Shown here: positions 16,925 through 25,335 of the stretch, piece after piece
Layout: every line of letters begins with the position of its first letter
Numbering within the stretch: the stretch's first letter is position 1
Source: Planctomycetaceae bacterium
GTDB taxonomy: Bacteria; Planctomycetota; Planctomycetia; Pirellulales; Pirellulaceae
DNA: 64,000 nucleotides
Assembly: GCA_016794985.1 (NCBI GenBank)
Contig: JAEUIQ010000022.1
Coordinates: forward strand, 1-64,000
Direction of reading: 5' to 3'
Notes under the pieces: generated by a model
The model's database searches: none
Told to the model about the DNA's origin: nothing
What the model saw: only the letters and a program-made list of their open reading frames with translations
Program-made: the position numbers and the translations under genes

Positions 16925-19603
16925 TTACTCCACTTTGATTTGATAGTTCATCGTACGTTTTTCATCGGTCGCTCGCAGATGGAGCGTCTTGCCGATGAGC
17001 GACTCGACGTTGTAGAGAACGATCGGTTTGTTGGCTTGTCCAGGCTGGACCTCGTAGAAGGTCAAGTTGGAAGCTTTTCGATCGGGAACGGTCAAATTGA
17101 GCGTGTACGTCACGGGGGCCGGGCTGCGATTAATCAACGTGATCATGATAATGAATCGATTCTTCTCCAAGCGTTGGCGAATAGCAAACTCCACGTTTTC
17201 GGCCCCCACCTTCATTGGTTGCCACGCGCTGAATGATGGCAATTCCTCGGAGGTCATCTTGAAGTCGACCCGCATCATGTGTTCTTTCGTCATGGCGCCC
17301 GAGCGAATTTGCACGGGTGCATTGGTCGAAATGACTTCTCCTTTGCCTGCCTGGAACGGGATCCGAATCGGATTGGAGAAGAGCTCTTGGCTCGATAAAA
17401 AGATGTTTCCGCTCACGCCATGGGGGAAATGGTTCTGAAAGGTGAGCTTTAACGGTTGTCGTTCGTGCGAAACGCTATCCAGCGATTTTCGATCAAAGTT
17501 GAGTGACAGTCGAATCAAAGCGACCGGCAAGTTCAACCCGCGTACCAAACGCGGCCATGGATCAGCAGTAAACGACTGAGTGCCGTCGACCAGTTTTAAT
17601 TCTTCGCGTCGGCCCCACAGATCAATGATCTCGGCATTTTTCCCCAAGTACAAAGTCTCAGCCGTCGGATTCGCATTCCAGCAGAACATGAAGGCTTCGC
17701 CATTCTTCGAGAACCAATAATTGTTGCTCCCGTTGGGTAATTGAATTTGTCCAAGGTATTCAGCACCGTTCAAATGGATCGCTAAAGTACGCCAGGGAAG
17801 TAGGATTTCGGACGGGTTGTTTCCAACTCGGAACAATCCTGAGTCGTCTGCGAAGGGACTCGGCACGAACGCACGTAGGACCCCCAAGCGTTTGGTGTCG
17901 ATCATTTGGAGACACATCTCTTGCACGCGTGTTGCCAAATCGAAATCACGCGACGATAACGGTTGCAATGCAATATACGATTCGCATGGTGCCTCCGCTT
18001 TTAGTTTCGAAAAGTTGTACTCTGTTTCTGGGCTGGTCAGGGGTGGATTCGCGCCCAACGATTGGAAGTCCCAATGCTGCTTGTCGAGCGGTGCTCGTTG
18101 TTGCAACCAGCCCCAGGGCAAGCCGACTTTTGTTTGTTCACCATACTTACGAAAGTGTTCTCGGATTTTTTCCATTCTCGCGAAAGCCTGCGCATTCTCC
18201 GCGATTCCCAAGTCGTCATCGCTGCCGATCTGCCAGCGATCGATCCGTAGGCTCCATTCCACGAGGATGGGTTGAATGGCCTGAATGAAGACATCTTCAT
18301 CGCCGGTCAGAGCCGCAATCCCGTGTTCGTGTTGCCAGAACTTTTTGAAGACGCGAGGTGGGGGCTCATCCAATACGCCAACCACGTCGATTTCCAAACG
18401 GGCGAGTCGTTGGAGCAGGTTTCCCAAGGACGTTGTTATCTTTTCATCTTCGTGGTCCAGCCAAACGGGTAGCTTGATCCAATTGACGCCCAACTGTTGC
18501 AGCGTGGCCCCCAGCGCGTATTGGTCGTGGTCGACGACGGAGATCGGCAAGGAAAGCCCAAACAGTCGCTCGGTACCGGGCGTTTCGTCTCGCATCACGA
18601 CGAATGTCATATCGCGGACTAGCGGGTTGACATCACGATCCAATAACGTGATCACCAAGCGGTAAAATCCCTCGTGGAACTGGTTGGTTCCAACTTGATT
18701 GGCAGGCACCAAACGCCACTCGTATTGCTGGATGGCATAACCTTGGGATTTTCCATCTTGCGAGACCGCAAGTTTTGACACGTGCATGTCGTCTTGTAGG
18801 TCGAGAATCTCCGTATTCAAGCGATTCTCGCGTTCATCAAATAGTTCCAGTTTCAATTGTGCGTTGGAACGACGCATCCCCGAAACACGACAGGTCAAGC
18901 GAACTTGATCTGGCGAGACGAAAACGTGCAATGGATTGGAAAACTCGAGATTGAGTCGCGGCAGTTCCTGGAGCGAAACATCATCAAAAAACGCGCTACC
19001 GAAGAGGGCTGACGCTTCAGTTGGTTGCACGTGAAGCCCAACAAGTGCCGAGGCGATTTCCGGTCGTTCCGCCGAGATCAAAGGCGATTCGATTTGGATC
19101 CAGCCGTCGGTCGTCGATTGCACGGGTAGGTTATAGACGTCGAGTTTCTGTTCGTTGGAGTCAAAGAAAGTAAACGAAGCCCAGGCTTCACAGGGGTGAC
19201 CGACTTTGGTTGGAACGTGGACGCGAAAGCGGAGACGGTAACTGCACTGTTGGCTAATCTTGATGGGCGGCGAGTAGACGGCTGCTTGCCCGCCATCCAA
19301 AGTCACGCCCAGGACTTGGTTGTTTGCGGCGATCGGATCAGCTTGTATTTCGGATTTGCTGTATCTGGGAAAGCCCGCGCCTGTTTGCCGCCGCCATTTG
19401 TCCGGCCACAAATCGAAATTCAGATCCGAATCGGATTCGAAGTCGCATTTGAAGATGTATTCGTCGACGTCCGCCGGCGCCGAATGGCGCCCCGGTTCCT
19501 GAGCGAAGGAACTTGTTGACCCGCAAGCCGCCGCCAGCCACAGCGCCAGCGAAACGCTTAGCCAATGTCGTTGGCAGGTCGGCTTGGACTTGTCACGTTT
19601 CAT
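16925..19603 (-). CDS. Large secreted protein with possible beta-sandwich and TIM-barrel parts
   Basis: An 892-residue protein. Residues 1-35 form a signal peptide with a basic start and SSFAQ cleavage region. Residues about 50-215 resemble a carbohydrate-binding beta-sandwich: FKCDFESDSD, WPDKWRR, then a closing SAFFDDVSLQELPR typical of the last strand. Residues about 345-650 look like an alpha/beta barrel, with VNWIKLPVWLD and RWQIGSDDDL at 456-465; the latter sits where glycoside hydrolases often have a GNE acid, here replaced by SDDD. The C-terminal 220 residues are predicted beta-rich. Family not recognised; a polysaccharide-binding or GH-like role is inference. It heads a minus-strand run with Nif3-like protein and pdxJ. 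Confidence 0.75.
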   Translation of the reverse strand: MKRDKSKPTCQRHWLSVSLALWLAAACGSTSSFAQEPGRHSAPADVDEYIFKCDFESDSDLNFDLWPDKWRRQTGAGFPRYSKSEIQADPIAANNQVLGVTLDGGQAAVYSPPIKISQQCSYRLRFRVHVPTKVGHPCEAWASFTFFDSNEQKLDVYNLPVQSTTDGWIQIESPLISAERPEIASALVGLHVQPTEASALFGSAFFDDVSLQELPRLNLEFSNPLHVFVSPDQVRLTCRVSGMRRSNAQLKLELFDERENRLNTEILDLQDDMHVSKLAVSQDGKSQGYAIQQYEWRLVPANQVGTNQFHEGFYRLVITLLDRDVNPLVRDMTFVVMRDETPGTERLFGLSLPISVVDHDQYALGATLQQLGVNWIKLPVWLDHEDEKITTSLGNLLQRLARLEIDVVGVLDEPPPRVFKKFWQHEHGIAALTGDEDVFIQAIQPILVEWSLRIDRWQIGSDDDLGIAENAQAFARMEKIREHFRKYGEQTKVGLPWGWLQQRAPLDKQHWDFQSLGANPPLTSPETEYNFSKLKAEAPCESYIALQPLSSRDFDLATRVQEMCLQMIDTKRLGVLRAFVPSPFADDSGLFRVGNNPSEILLPWRTLAIHLNGAEYLGQIQLPNGSNNYWFSKNGEAFMFCWNANPTAETLYLGKNAEIIDLWGRREELKLVDGTQSFTADPWPRLVRGLNLPVALIRLSLNFDRKSLDSVSHERQPLKLTFQNHFPHGVSGNIFLSSQELFSNPIRIPFQAGKGEVISTNAPVQIRSGAMTKEHMMRVDFKMTSEELPSFSAWQPMKVGAENVEFAIRQRLEKNRFIIMITLINRSPAPVTYTLNLTVPDRKASNLTFYEVQPGQANKPIVLYNVESLIGKTLHLRATDEKRTMNYQIKVE

Positions 19604-19744
19604 GGGCGGTTACTATCCTAGGAGGCACAACAAAGACCTTCCGCTGTCGAATCGGCGTTTTTCTTGCTAGGCTAGGGTCGAATGTGCTCGAGCCAGAAAA
19701 TCGCTAGACTCCGTTGTGGAGTTGGGTTCTAAGGAGTTAGAAAT

Positions 19745-20527
19745 TTGCTACAACTGAAATTGTCGGTGCAATTGGCCTGTTTGCGGCTGCCGCTAAAATC
19801 CGCGTTACCGGTTGCTGCGGAACTGGGCGCGGTGGCTGTCGAGATTGATGCACGTCAGGAGTTGCCGCTCCCAGTTTCCCGCACGGCGATCCGACAGCTA
19901 TTGAAATGGCTGGAAGACTATCGCCTGCGTTTGGCTTGCCTCACGTTTCAGACTCGACATGGTTTGGGTGATCTGCCGAATTTAGAACGGCGTGTCGAGG
20001 CAATTAAAGAACACTTGCGTTTGGCCTATCAATTGGGTTGTTCGTGTGTCGTATGCGACATTGGCGAGGTTCCTTCCCCGGAACAATCCGAACGACGAAA
20101 CGTTTGGTTGGAGGTCATCAACGACCTCGGACATTCGGCCCACAAGGAGGGTGCGTTTTTGGCTGCCCGTACCGGAACTGCTGCACCTGAGCATTTGGCG
20201 AGTTTGATTCGTGATGCCAATCCCGGTAGTTTGATGGTCGACTTGGATCCTGGAAATTTGCTTCTCCATGGTCATTCGTGCAATGCGACGGCCCAACAAT
20301 TGGGGCCTCACATTATTCACCTTCATGCCCGTGACGCCGTTCGCGATTTTTCAGCGCGGCGAGCGATCGACGTTGAAGTTGGTCGCGGATCCGTGGATTG
20401 GGCCGCGATATTTGCGGATCTTGAACAGCATGGATTCAATGGATACACCACCGTCGGACGTGACGGATCACCGAACCCGAAACTCGAATGCAAACAGGCG
20501 GCCGAGTACTTGCGAAATTTGTTTTAA
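19745..20527 (+). CDS. Sugar phosphate isomerase/epimerase-like TIM-barrel protein
   Basis: A 260-residue protein of the xylose isomerase-like TIM barrel/AP endonuclease 2 fold. Visible pieces: ELGAVAVEIDARQELP near the start, RRVEAIKEHLRLAYQLGCSCVVCDIGEVP, MVDLDPGNLLLHG with the metal-type Asp, HIIHLHARDAV, and GRGSVDWAAIFADLEQHGFNGYTTV at the end. Such proteins isomerise or epimerise sugars or inositols; this one's substrate is unknown. The start is TTG, with AAGGAG eight to nine bases upstream, and there is no ATG nearby. It ends seven bases before the convergent DUF11 protein. Confidence 0.85.
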   Translation: MLQLKLSVQLACLRLPLKSALPVAAELGAVAVEIDARQELPLPVSRTAIRQLLKWLEDYRLRLACLTFQTRHGLGDLPNLERRVEAIKEHLRLAYQLGCSCVVCDIGEVPSPEQSERRNVWLEVINDLGHSAHKEGAFLAARTGTAAPEHLASLIRDANPGSLMVDLDPGNLLLHGHSCNATAQQLGPHIIHLHARDAVRDFSARRAIDVEVGRGSVDWAAIFADLEQHGFNGYTTVGRDGSPNPKLECKQAAEYLRNLF

Positions 20528-20534
20528 CTATCCA

Positions 20535-22280
20535 CTAACGGACCCGGCATGAAAAGCGAATCACGCCTCCTGCGGTGACTTTTAATGGTTTTTCAATGTC
20601 CCAACGAAGGATGGTGGTGCCTTGGTCATTTGTCTGGGTGTAGAATTCACACGCCAAGTCGCATGAGGCACTGCCTGCGACGAATTCTAGTCGGTCCGAC
20701 AAGTGATCCATGATGGTCACATTGCCAATCGTTTGATCACCAACATTTTCGAATCGCAACACGAAGTCGATGACATCGCCTTGTTGGGCAGCGTCCTGCG
20801 AGGCCAGCTTTACCACGTTTAGCTTGGGACGATTGTTCGGCGAATGGGACTCGACGACCTCATCCGCTTTGTCAACGTTTAGGACAACCTGAACGGATTG
20901 GAAGTCCGCGATTGCCTGGACGCTTTCAACACCTGTCCAAGCGATTGCGGCTTGCCGTCCTTTCGCCAACATCGCCTTCTGGGTGTTGCTGAGTTCGGCC
21001 TGTTGGACCAAGCTGACCAGATCCGCAGTCGCGTTGGTTCCCGAAGTTTCGTTGGTTGCGATCTGTCCGACGTTCCACGTTGGCGTGGTTCTTTGGCGAA
21101 CGCCTTGAGCAGATTTCGTGTCGCGCATTTGCCTTAGTTGATCAAACTGGGCGGTGCTCGACGCCAACGCTTTGCTGCCTTGTACTTCGTGTGGCAAAAC
21201 GCTCTCGGTCGATAAGGCCGGCATCTCGCGGATGGTTTGGGCCACGTTGAGGATCTGACGGACTGCGGCAAATCGTGGCGCATAGATGGCAACTCGATTA
21301 CTGGACACGACCAAGCGTTGGCCGTCCAACGTGTCGAAATGTCCGATGGTATCTTCTGGATCCAGTCCGTTCACTTCCCAATTTGAACCGGTTCCAACCA
21401 ACGCCTGAATGTGGCGATCTCCGCCGTCAAAAATGTGCTCCGAATTCCACATTCCCGCATGGCCATCCTGTGGGGCCAGCATTTGCGGAACATAACTTGG
21501 ATCTTTATCTGCAGCTTCTTGGTTCCATTTGACGGTCGCGGGAGACGCTTGTTCGGTAGTTGGCGAGAGGATTGTCAACGGTGGTCCAAATCCACCGGAG
21601 ATCAATTCGGCGGCCTCTGGCAATCGCGAACCAATTCGCACGATCGCCATTGGACGTCCCATCAGGTCCGCCTCGCTCAAGAGATCGGCCCCTGGCTTCA
21701 GCTCGAACGTTGGCTGACGGATGCCGTCATGGATCTGCATTCGACTGGCATCCGGGTCTTCGAGGTAAATGACTTTGACGACAAAATTTCCGTCGAGAGC
21801 CGATTGGATGTCGTCGGCATTGAGGTCAACCACAATTGGGAAACGTGCCGCCAATCCGGCCGGTGGATACAGCCGATGGACCACTTCGATGGTTGGGTAA
21901 AGTTCCGCGCCTGGTTGCTCGGGGATGTTAGTGATTCGGTATGCGTAAACTCCGCCAACCAAGAGGGCAGCGTTCACCCGATTCTGGCCTGGTGAGAACC
22001 CATTTGGTGTTTGGATGGAAACTTGGGCTCCCGTGGTCGACTGAACTTCGACGGGTTGCAGATAGCCCTGAGCGTCTGGGACGCGATAGGCTTGTTGTTG
22101 GCCAACGACGCCTGGGGCCATTCCAGAAGAATGAAACGAGTTTCGATTCTGTGCGATCGCTGAATTTGTCAGGAACGCCGCACAAGTCGCCAAGAGCAGC
22201 CAGCGGCAGGGCCACACCATTTGCTGAGGTGGCCGTAACCTGAAGCAGCAGATTTCCGCACGTAGAATTCGGTAAATCAT
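20535..22280 (-). CDS. Secreted protein with DUF11 domain, paralogue of upstream lipoprotein
   Basis: A 581-residue protein. An Arg-rich start and hydrophobic helix ending SAIA, near residue 43, form the signal peptide. Residues about 70-235 share a domain with the upstream lipoprotein: both have a GGVY-Y/R-I-NI segment, YPT-EV, then a GNFV-KVIY-DP segment and an IVRIG/IIRMG strand. The C-terminal 95 residues match the DUF11 repeat (LNVVKLASQDAAQQGD, FENVGDQTIGNVTIMDHL, RFSCRVR), an immunoglobulin-like beta domain of bacterial surface proteins. An envelope-structural role is likely but unproven. It is separated from the upstream gene by a strong terminator. Confidence 0.82.
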   Translation of the reverse strand: MIYRILRAEICCFRLRPPQQMVWPCRWLLLATCAAFLTNSAIAQNRNSFHSSGMAPGVVGQQQAYRVPDAQGYLQPVEVQSTTGAQVSIQTPNGFSPGQNRVNAALLVGGVYAYRITNIPEQPGAELYPTIEVVHRLYPPAGLAARFPIVVDLNADDIQSALDGNFVVKVIYLEDPDASRMQIHDGIRQPTFELKPGADLLSEADLMGRPMAIVRIGSRLPEAAELISGGFGPPLTILSPTTEQASPATVKWNQEAADKDPSYVPQMLAPQDGHAGMWNSEHIFDGGDRHIQALVGTGSNWEVNGLDPEDTIGHFDTLDGQRLVVSSNRVAIYAPRFAAVRQILNVAQTIREMPALSTESVLPHEVQGSKALASSTAQFDQLRQMRDTKSAQGVRQRTTPTWNVGQIATNETSGTNATADLVSLVQQAELSNTQKAMLAKGRQAAIAWTGVESVQAIADFQSVQVVLNVDKADEVVESHSPNNRPKLNVVKLASQDAAQQGDVIDFVLRFENVGDQTIGNVTIMDHLSDRLEFVAGSASCDLACEFYTQTNDQGTTILRWDIEKPLKVTAGGVIRFSCRVR

Positions 22281-22337
22281 GGCGAGGTCCTGGAAGGAAA
22301 TAGGCGGCGAATCAAGAGGGACGCAGCGGAAAAAAAC

Positions 22338-22375
22338 AACCGCGTTAGGCTGGTTCTTCAGCCTGGAACGCGGTT
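22338..22375 (-). terminator. Strong Rho-independent terminator between paralogues
   Basis: AACCGCGTT (22338-22346) and AGGCTG (22347-22352) pair with CAGCCT (22359-22364) and AACGCGGTT (22367-22375), leaving a six-base loop and a small bulge. On the minus strand, the hairpin is followed by a T run (plus-strand A run at 22330-22336). It terminates the 22435-23580 gene about 60 bp past its stop, and lies 57 bp before the next gene. Confidence 0.9.
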
Positions 22376-22434
22376 GAGTCGAGTCTTGGTTAAGGAAGCA
22401 AGGGCAGGATGTTTTGGCAGCCTGCCCGGCTGGC

Positions 22435-23580
22435 CTAGTCCGTGATGCAACCGCTGTTGAAGTTGCCGTGCAACATGTCAGCAGGAGGTTGGTTGTTGCT
22501 GTGTCCAGGTCGCAGGGTTCGCTCGGTGACCATGACCTTGTTGGCAGGGCGAGGGTAGCTGATTCCTGGGCGTTGCTGCACGTGCATGTTCAGTGTGGAA
22601 ACCGGGTCTGGCAGATGAGTCGCTGTATGATTGTAAATCATGTGGCTTTGCAGACCGGCTGGGCCTCCGAGAGGGATGTGTGGAGGTCCAGGCAACCCGA
22701 TGGGGGTGCCGACATGTGGCATGCCGTAGTTCGGTCCGGTCATTCCCGAAATGTATTGCCCGGTTGGTGGACCAAACGATGGGCTGACCATCCCGGCAGG
22801 TTGATTGAACCCTGCTGCGGCCACGCCTTCCGCACCGGCGGCTTCTAAGTCCTTGTTGCCCATTCGGATGATGGCGAGGATCGCGCCACGTCGATCCGCC
22901 TCTTGGATCGGATTGACACCGGGATCCAACCGAGTGCTGACCAAAGTTTCGATGCCGCCGATCGCTAGTTCCGCGTAACCAGGGTCTGGAATGTAGATCA
23001 CTTTAGTGACGAAGTTACCAGCTGTGGCTTGATCAAAGTCCTCTTCCGTGAATTGGACCGGGATCGAAGTGTGGGCCAAATAAGCCGCCGATCGTGGCGA
23101 GGAGGTCGCCACTTCCAAGGTCGGGTAATACGTCTGGCCTGGACGACCTTCGATATTGCTGATCTTCAGGCGATAGACGCCACCTTGGACAAAGTTTTGT
23201 TTGCCAGGGACGAACAGTGGTTGGCTATCGTAGCCACCCTGTCCGGTCGCGTCCCAGCGAATTTGCATCGCTTCAGGACGATTGAACTCAACTTGAACGG
23301 TTGGGCCTTGAGCGGCCAACATTCCGCCCATCATGCCGGGTCCGCCCATTCCAGGACCGCCCATCGGGCCATTGAATGAAGCCTGAGCCACGCCTCCCAA
23401 CGGAGCCATGACACCAGGGCCTGGTCCACCGACCCCTGGACCGGGTTCCATCAGCATTTGAGCTGGTGGCAGGTTATGAGCCATGGGAGCCCCTGTCCGC
23501 GACAGGGGTGCGTGACAGCCGATGGCGGCAATCGTCAGCGCCGAAAACAGGATTCCAAATCCAAAGCGAACTCGCATCAT
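22435..23580 (-). CDS. Lipoprotein, Gly/Pro/Met-rich, paralogue of the DUF11 protein
   Basis: A 381-residue protein. From its start the residues MMRVRFGFGILFSALTIAAIGC form a lipoprotein signal with lipobox AIGC. A Gly/Met/Pro-rich linker (GGPGMGGPGMM type) follows; then about residues 75-240 form the domain shared with the DUF11 neighbour; the remaining 140 residues are Gly/Pro-rich with many His. The start is at the tandem ATG codons, where AAGGGGAAG immediately precedes; the second ATG (23577) gives better spacing. A 45-codon small ORF ends across this start (ATGA), so coupling is possible. A terminator follows. Function unknown; probably an outer-membrane or envelope structural protein. 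Confidence 0.8.
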   Translation of the reverse strand: MMRVRFGFGILFSALTIAAIGCHAPLSRTGAPMAHNLPPAQMLMEPGPGVGGPGPGVMAPLGGVAQASFNGPMGGPGMGGPGMMGGMLAAQGPTVQVEFNRPEAMQIRWDATGQGGYDSQPLFVPGKQNFVQGGVYRLKISNIEGRPGQTYYPTLEVATSSPRSAAYLAHTSIPVQFTEEDFDQATAGNFVTKVIYIPDPGYAELAIGGIETLVSTRLDPGVNPIQEADRRGAILAIIRMGNKDLEAAGAEGVAAAGFNQPAGMVSPSFGPPTGQYISGMTGPNYGMPHVGTPIGLPGPPHIPLGGPAGLQSHMIYNHTATHLPDPVSTLNMHVQQRPGISYPRPANKVMVTERTLRPGHSNNQPPADMLHGNFNSGCITD

Positions 23581-23714
23581 CTTCCCCTTACGCAGTCGAA
23601 GTGAGTGATGCCTTGCCAAACACGGGGCCGCATCAACAGGGTCGGGTCATTGGTCTTGATAACGGACAGCAGATTGTCCGATCGGTCATACAACCAATCA
23701 GACGATCCAAACAC
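23577..23714 (-). CDS. Small ORF (45 aa) overlapping the lipoprotein start
   Basis: A 46-codon frame starting with GTG and ending in TGA that overlaps the two ATG codons of the lipoprotein (ATGATG). AGGAGG lies at 23727-23722, with seven bases to GTG. The peptide begins VFGSSDWLYDRSDN and has no known domain. The overlap fits translational coupling, but the frame may also be only a leader or chance. Confidence 0.4.
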   Translation of the reverse strand: MFGSSDWLYDRSDNLLSVIKTNDPTLLMRPRVWQGITHFDCVRGR

Positions 23715-23751
23715 GATCAATCCTCCTGTAGATTGATATGGACTCGTTCAT
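23698..23751 (-). CDS. Tiny ORF (17 aa), possible leader peptide
   Basis: ATG at 23751 follows TAGGAGGAACGC, an ideal ribosome binding site. It encodes MNESISIYRRIDRVWIV and its stop lies 13 codons into the 45-codon ORF, whose own AGGAGG is inside this tiny frame. The arrangement resembles a leader peptide that controls downstream initiation. No conservation data are available. Confidence 0.35.
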   Translation of the reverse strand: MNESISIYRRIDRVWIV

Positions 23752-24155
23752 GCGTTCCTCCTAGAATCCCGCTCGAACAAGCCTGCGTTGAAGTACCCGA
23801 ACCGTCCATGGTTCAAATTCGCATCCTGTCTGGTACTTCTGCCAATCCAAAGTCGGGTTGAACCGATTGGGTTGGTTGTTTGTATTGTTCGGACGCAGGA
23901 TAGCCATTTCTTTCGTAAAATCCGCATAACCGGTCCCTGTTCTGCAGTTTTGGCCGATTGCTAGCGTGGAAAATGCCATTCAACGTTTGTGCAACGGCCC
24001 CATGTCAGTCCCCAAAAATGGTGTCATGAGCAAGAATGCTGACTTCACCGAGTCATGTCGGCATCGAATTTTCGAGTTGCCGGTTGTTCAGCGTCGTGCA
24101 AAGCAGGCAGCCGGTCCGGAGTCATTGAAGTCCCGAACTTGACAGGAATGTCCTC

Positions 24156-24824
24156 ATGCAGGCAAGTGAAAACCCCTTTTCGGTACAGAGGATCCATGCC
24201 CTCCGCTTTTGGTTTGCCGGGTCCGGTTCCGTCGAAGCCCTCGCCGCCAAGTTCTGGGATCGAGTTGCCCAGGGCGAGAGGCGACAGGTCTTGTTGGGAG
24301 GGCACGGTAGCGGAAAGAGCACCTTGCTCCGCGAGATCGGGCGATTTTGGGAAGTCGAGGGACGACCGGTTATTCGAATCGATGGTGCGAAGTTGCTGGT
24401 CAATTCGGAACCAGCCAAGCGAGCGAACCGACTCGAGCGTCGACTGGGGCAGGTACTGTTGATCGATTCCGCGGAAAAATTGCCTTGGATCGAATGGCTG
24501 AGAATTTGGTGGAAGTTTAGAAATACGCCCATACTCGCGACGGCTCACAGGCCGGGGCGATTTGCGGTTCTTTATCATTGTCGGCCGTCGGTCGCCGACT
24601 TGGAACGGTTTTGCGAAGAATTAGTTGGTGGGGATGGAGGATGGTTCCGGGAGCAATGCCCGCGGGAGCAGCTCGCGCAGATTTTTACCGCTTGGAACGG
24701 CGACATCCGGCAATGCTTTTTCGAGTTGTACGATCGCGTCGCGCAGGGGACTGGACCTCTAGGGCAGAAAAGTCGTATCATATGCGAGCCAAGTCCCCTT
24801 ATTGTCCCGGAAAAACAGGCTTGA
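24156..24824 (+). CDS. P-loop ATPase, DnaA/Hda-like
   Basis: A 222-residue protein with Walker A GGHGSGKST at about 48-56 and Walker B VLLIDSAEKLP at about 99-109. The order of these motifs, a sensor-like TAHRP segment around 130, and a C-terminal helical part fit a small AAA+/ATPase of the DnaA-Hda or ExeA type, but I cannot pick a family. There is no membrane segment. The start is the ATG giving MQASENPFS; upstream sequence holds no better one. infA follows 104 bp downstream. A link with replication initiation or export control is only a possibility. Confidence 0.72.
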   Translation: MQASENPFSVQRIHALRFWFAGSGSVEALAAKFWDRVAQGERRQVLLGGHGSGKSTLLREIGRFWEVEGRPVIRIDGAKLLVNSEPAKRANRLERRLGQVLLIDSAEKLPWIEWLRIWWKFRNTPILATAHRPGRFAVLYHCRPSVADLERFCEELVGGDGGWFREQCPREQLAQIFTAWNGDIRQCFFELYDRVAQGTGPLGQKSRIICEPSPLIVPEKQA

Positions 24825-24928
24825 TTGGGGTGATGATTGCGGTTGCCTACGACGCAGGGTTGGTGTGGAAAGTTGGGCGATAAGCATGTCGGGTTGCGGC
24901 CGGTGCATTAAGTTGAGTTGGATCGAAT

Positions 24929-25147
24929 ATGGCGAAAGATGATGCATTTGAAGTGATGGGCACCGTGACCCAGGCCTTGGCGAATACTCGTTTTCGCGTC
25001 GAATTAGAGACGGGAAATGAAGTGATGGCCCACGTGGCCGGAAAAATGCGAAAGAACTTTATTCGAATCGTTCCGGGTGATAAGGTACGCGTCGAACTCT
25101 CGCCTTATGACTTGACTAAAGGACGCATCGTCTACCGCGAGCGCTAG
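24929..25147 (+). CDS. infA: Translation initiation factor IF-1
   Basis: A 72-residue OB-fold protein, exactly the usual length. It begins [29 protein letters not shown] and ends RIVYRER, with [19 protein letters not shown] and [17 protein letters not shown] in the middle, matching IF-1 throughout. It blocks the ribosomal A site during initiation and assists IF-2 and IF-3. It stands alone rather than in a ribosomal protein cluster, as in some bacteria. Confidence 0.97.
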   Translation: MAKDDAFEVMGTVTQALANTRFRVELETGNEVMAHVAGKMRKNFIRIVPGDKVRVELSPYDLTKGRIVYRER

Positions 25148-25206
25148 TTTTGGGGCGCCAAAATTGGGGCGCCGTATTTTGGGGCGCGAAAATTTGGGGC
25201 TCCGAG
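25148..25206. repeat. Short TTGGGGCGCC repeats after infA
   Basis: Four short copies of a TTGGGGCGCC-type unit, alternating with A/T runs, follow infA directly. GGCGCC is palindromic, so small hairpins are possible, but no T-tailed terminator is formed. Confidence 0.55.
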
Positions 25207-25335
25207 TGGCACGCCCGGCTAATATCTTGCGATGATCATTTTCCTTGGAACTTGGTCTTAATCAACTGGGTAAAGAACGGGGTTCCATCTCGGAATGTTT
25301 ATACCGAACCGTAACTGCAATTAGGGAGAAAAACT

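Noticed and set aside
23761..23979. 72-codon minus-strand frame upstream of the short ORFs
   Set aside because: No ribosome binding site and no recognisable domain. It is noted only because it ends exactly at the AGGAGG of the tiny ORF.
25190..25235. Sigma54 promoter (GG-N10-GC) near TGGCAC
   Set aside because: The spacing between GG and GC does not fit the required ten bases.
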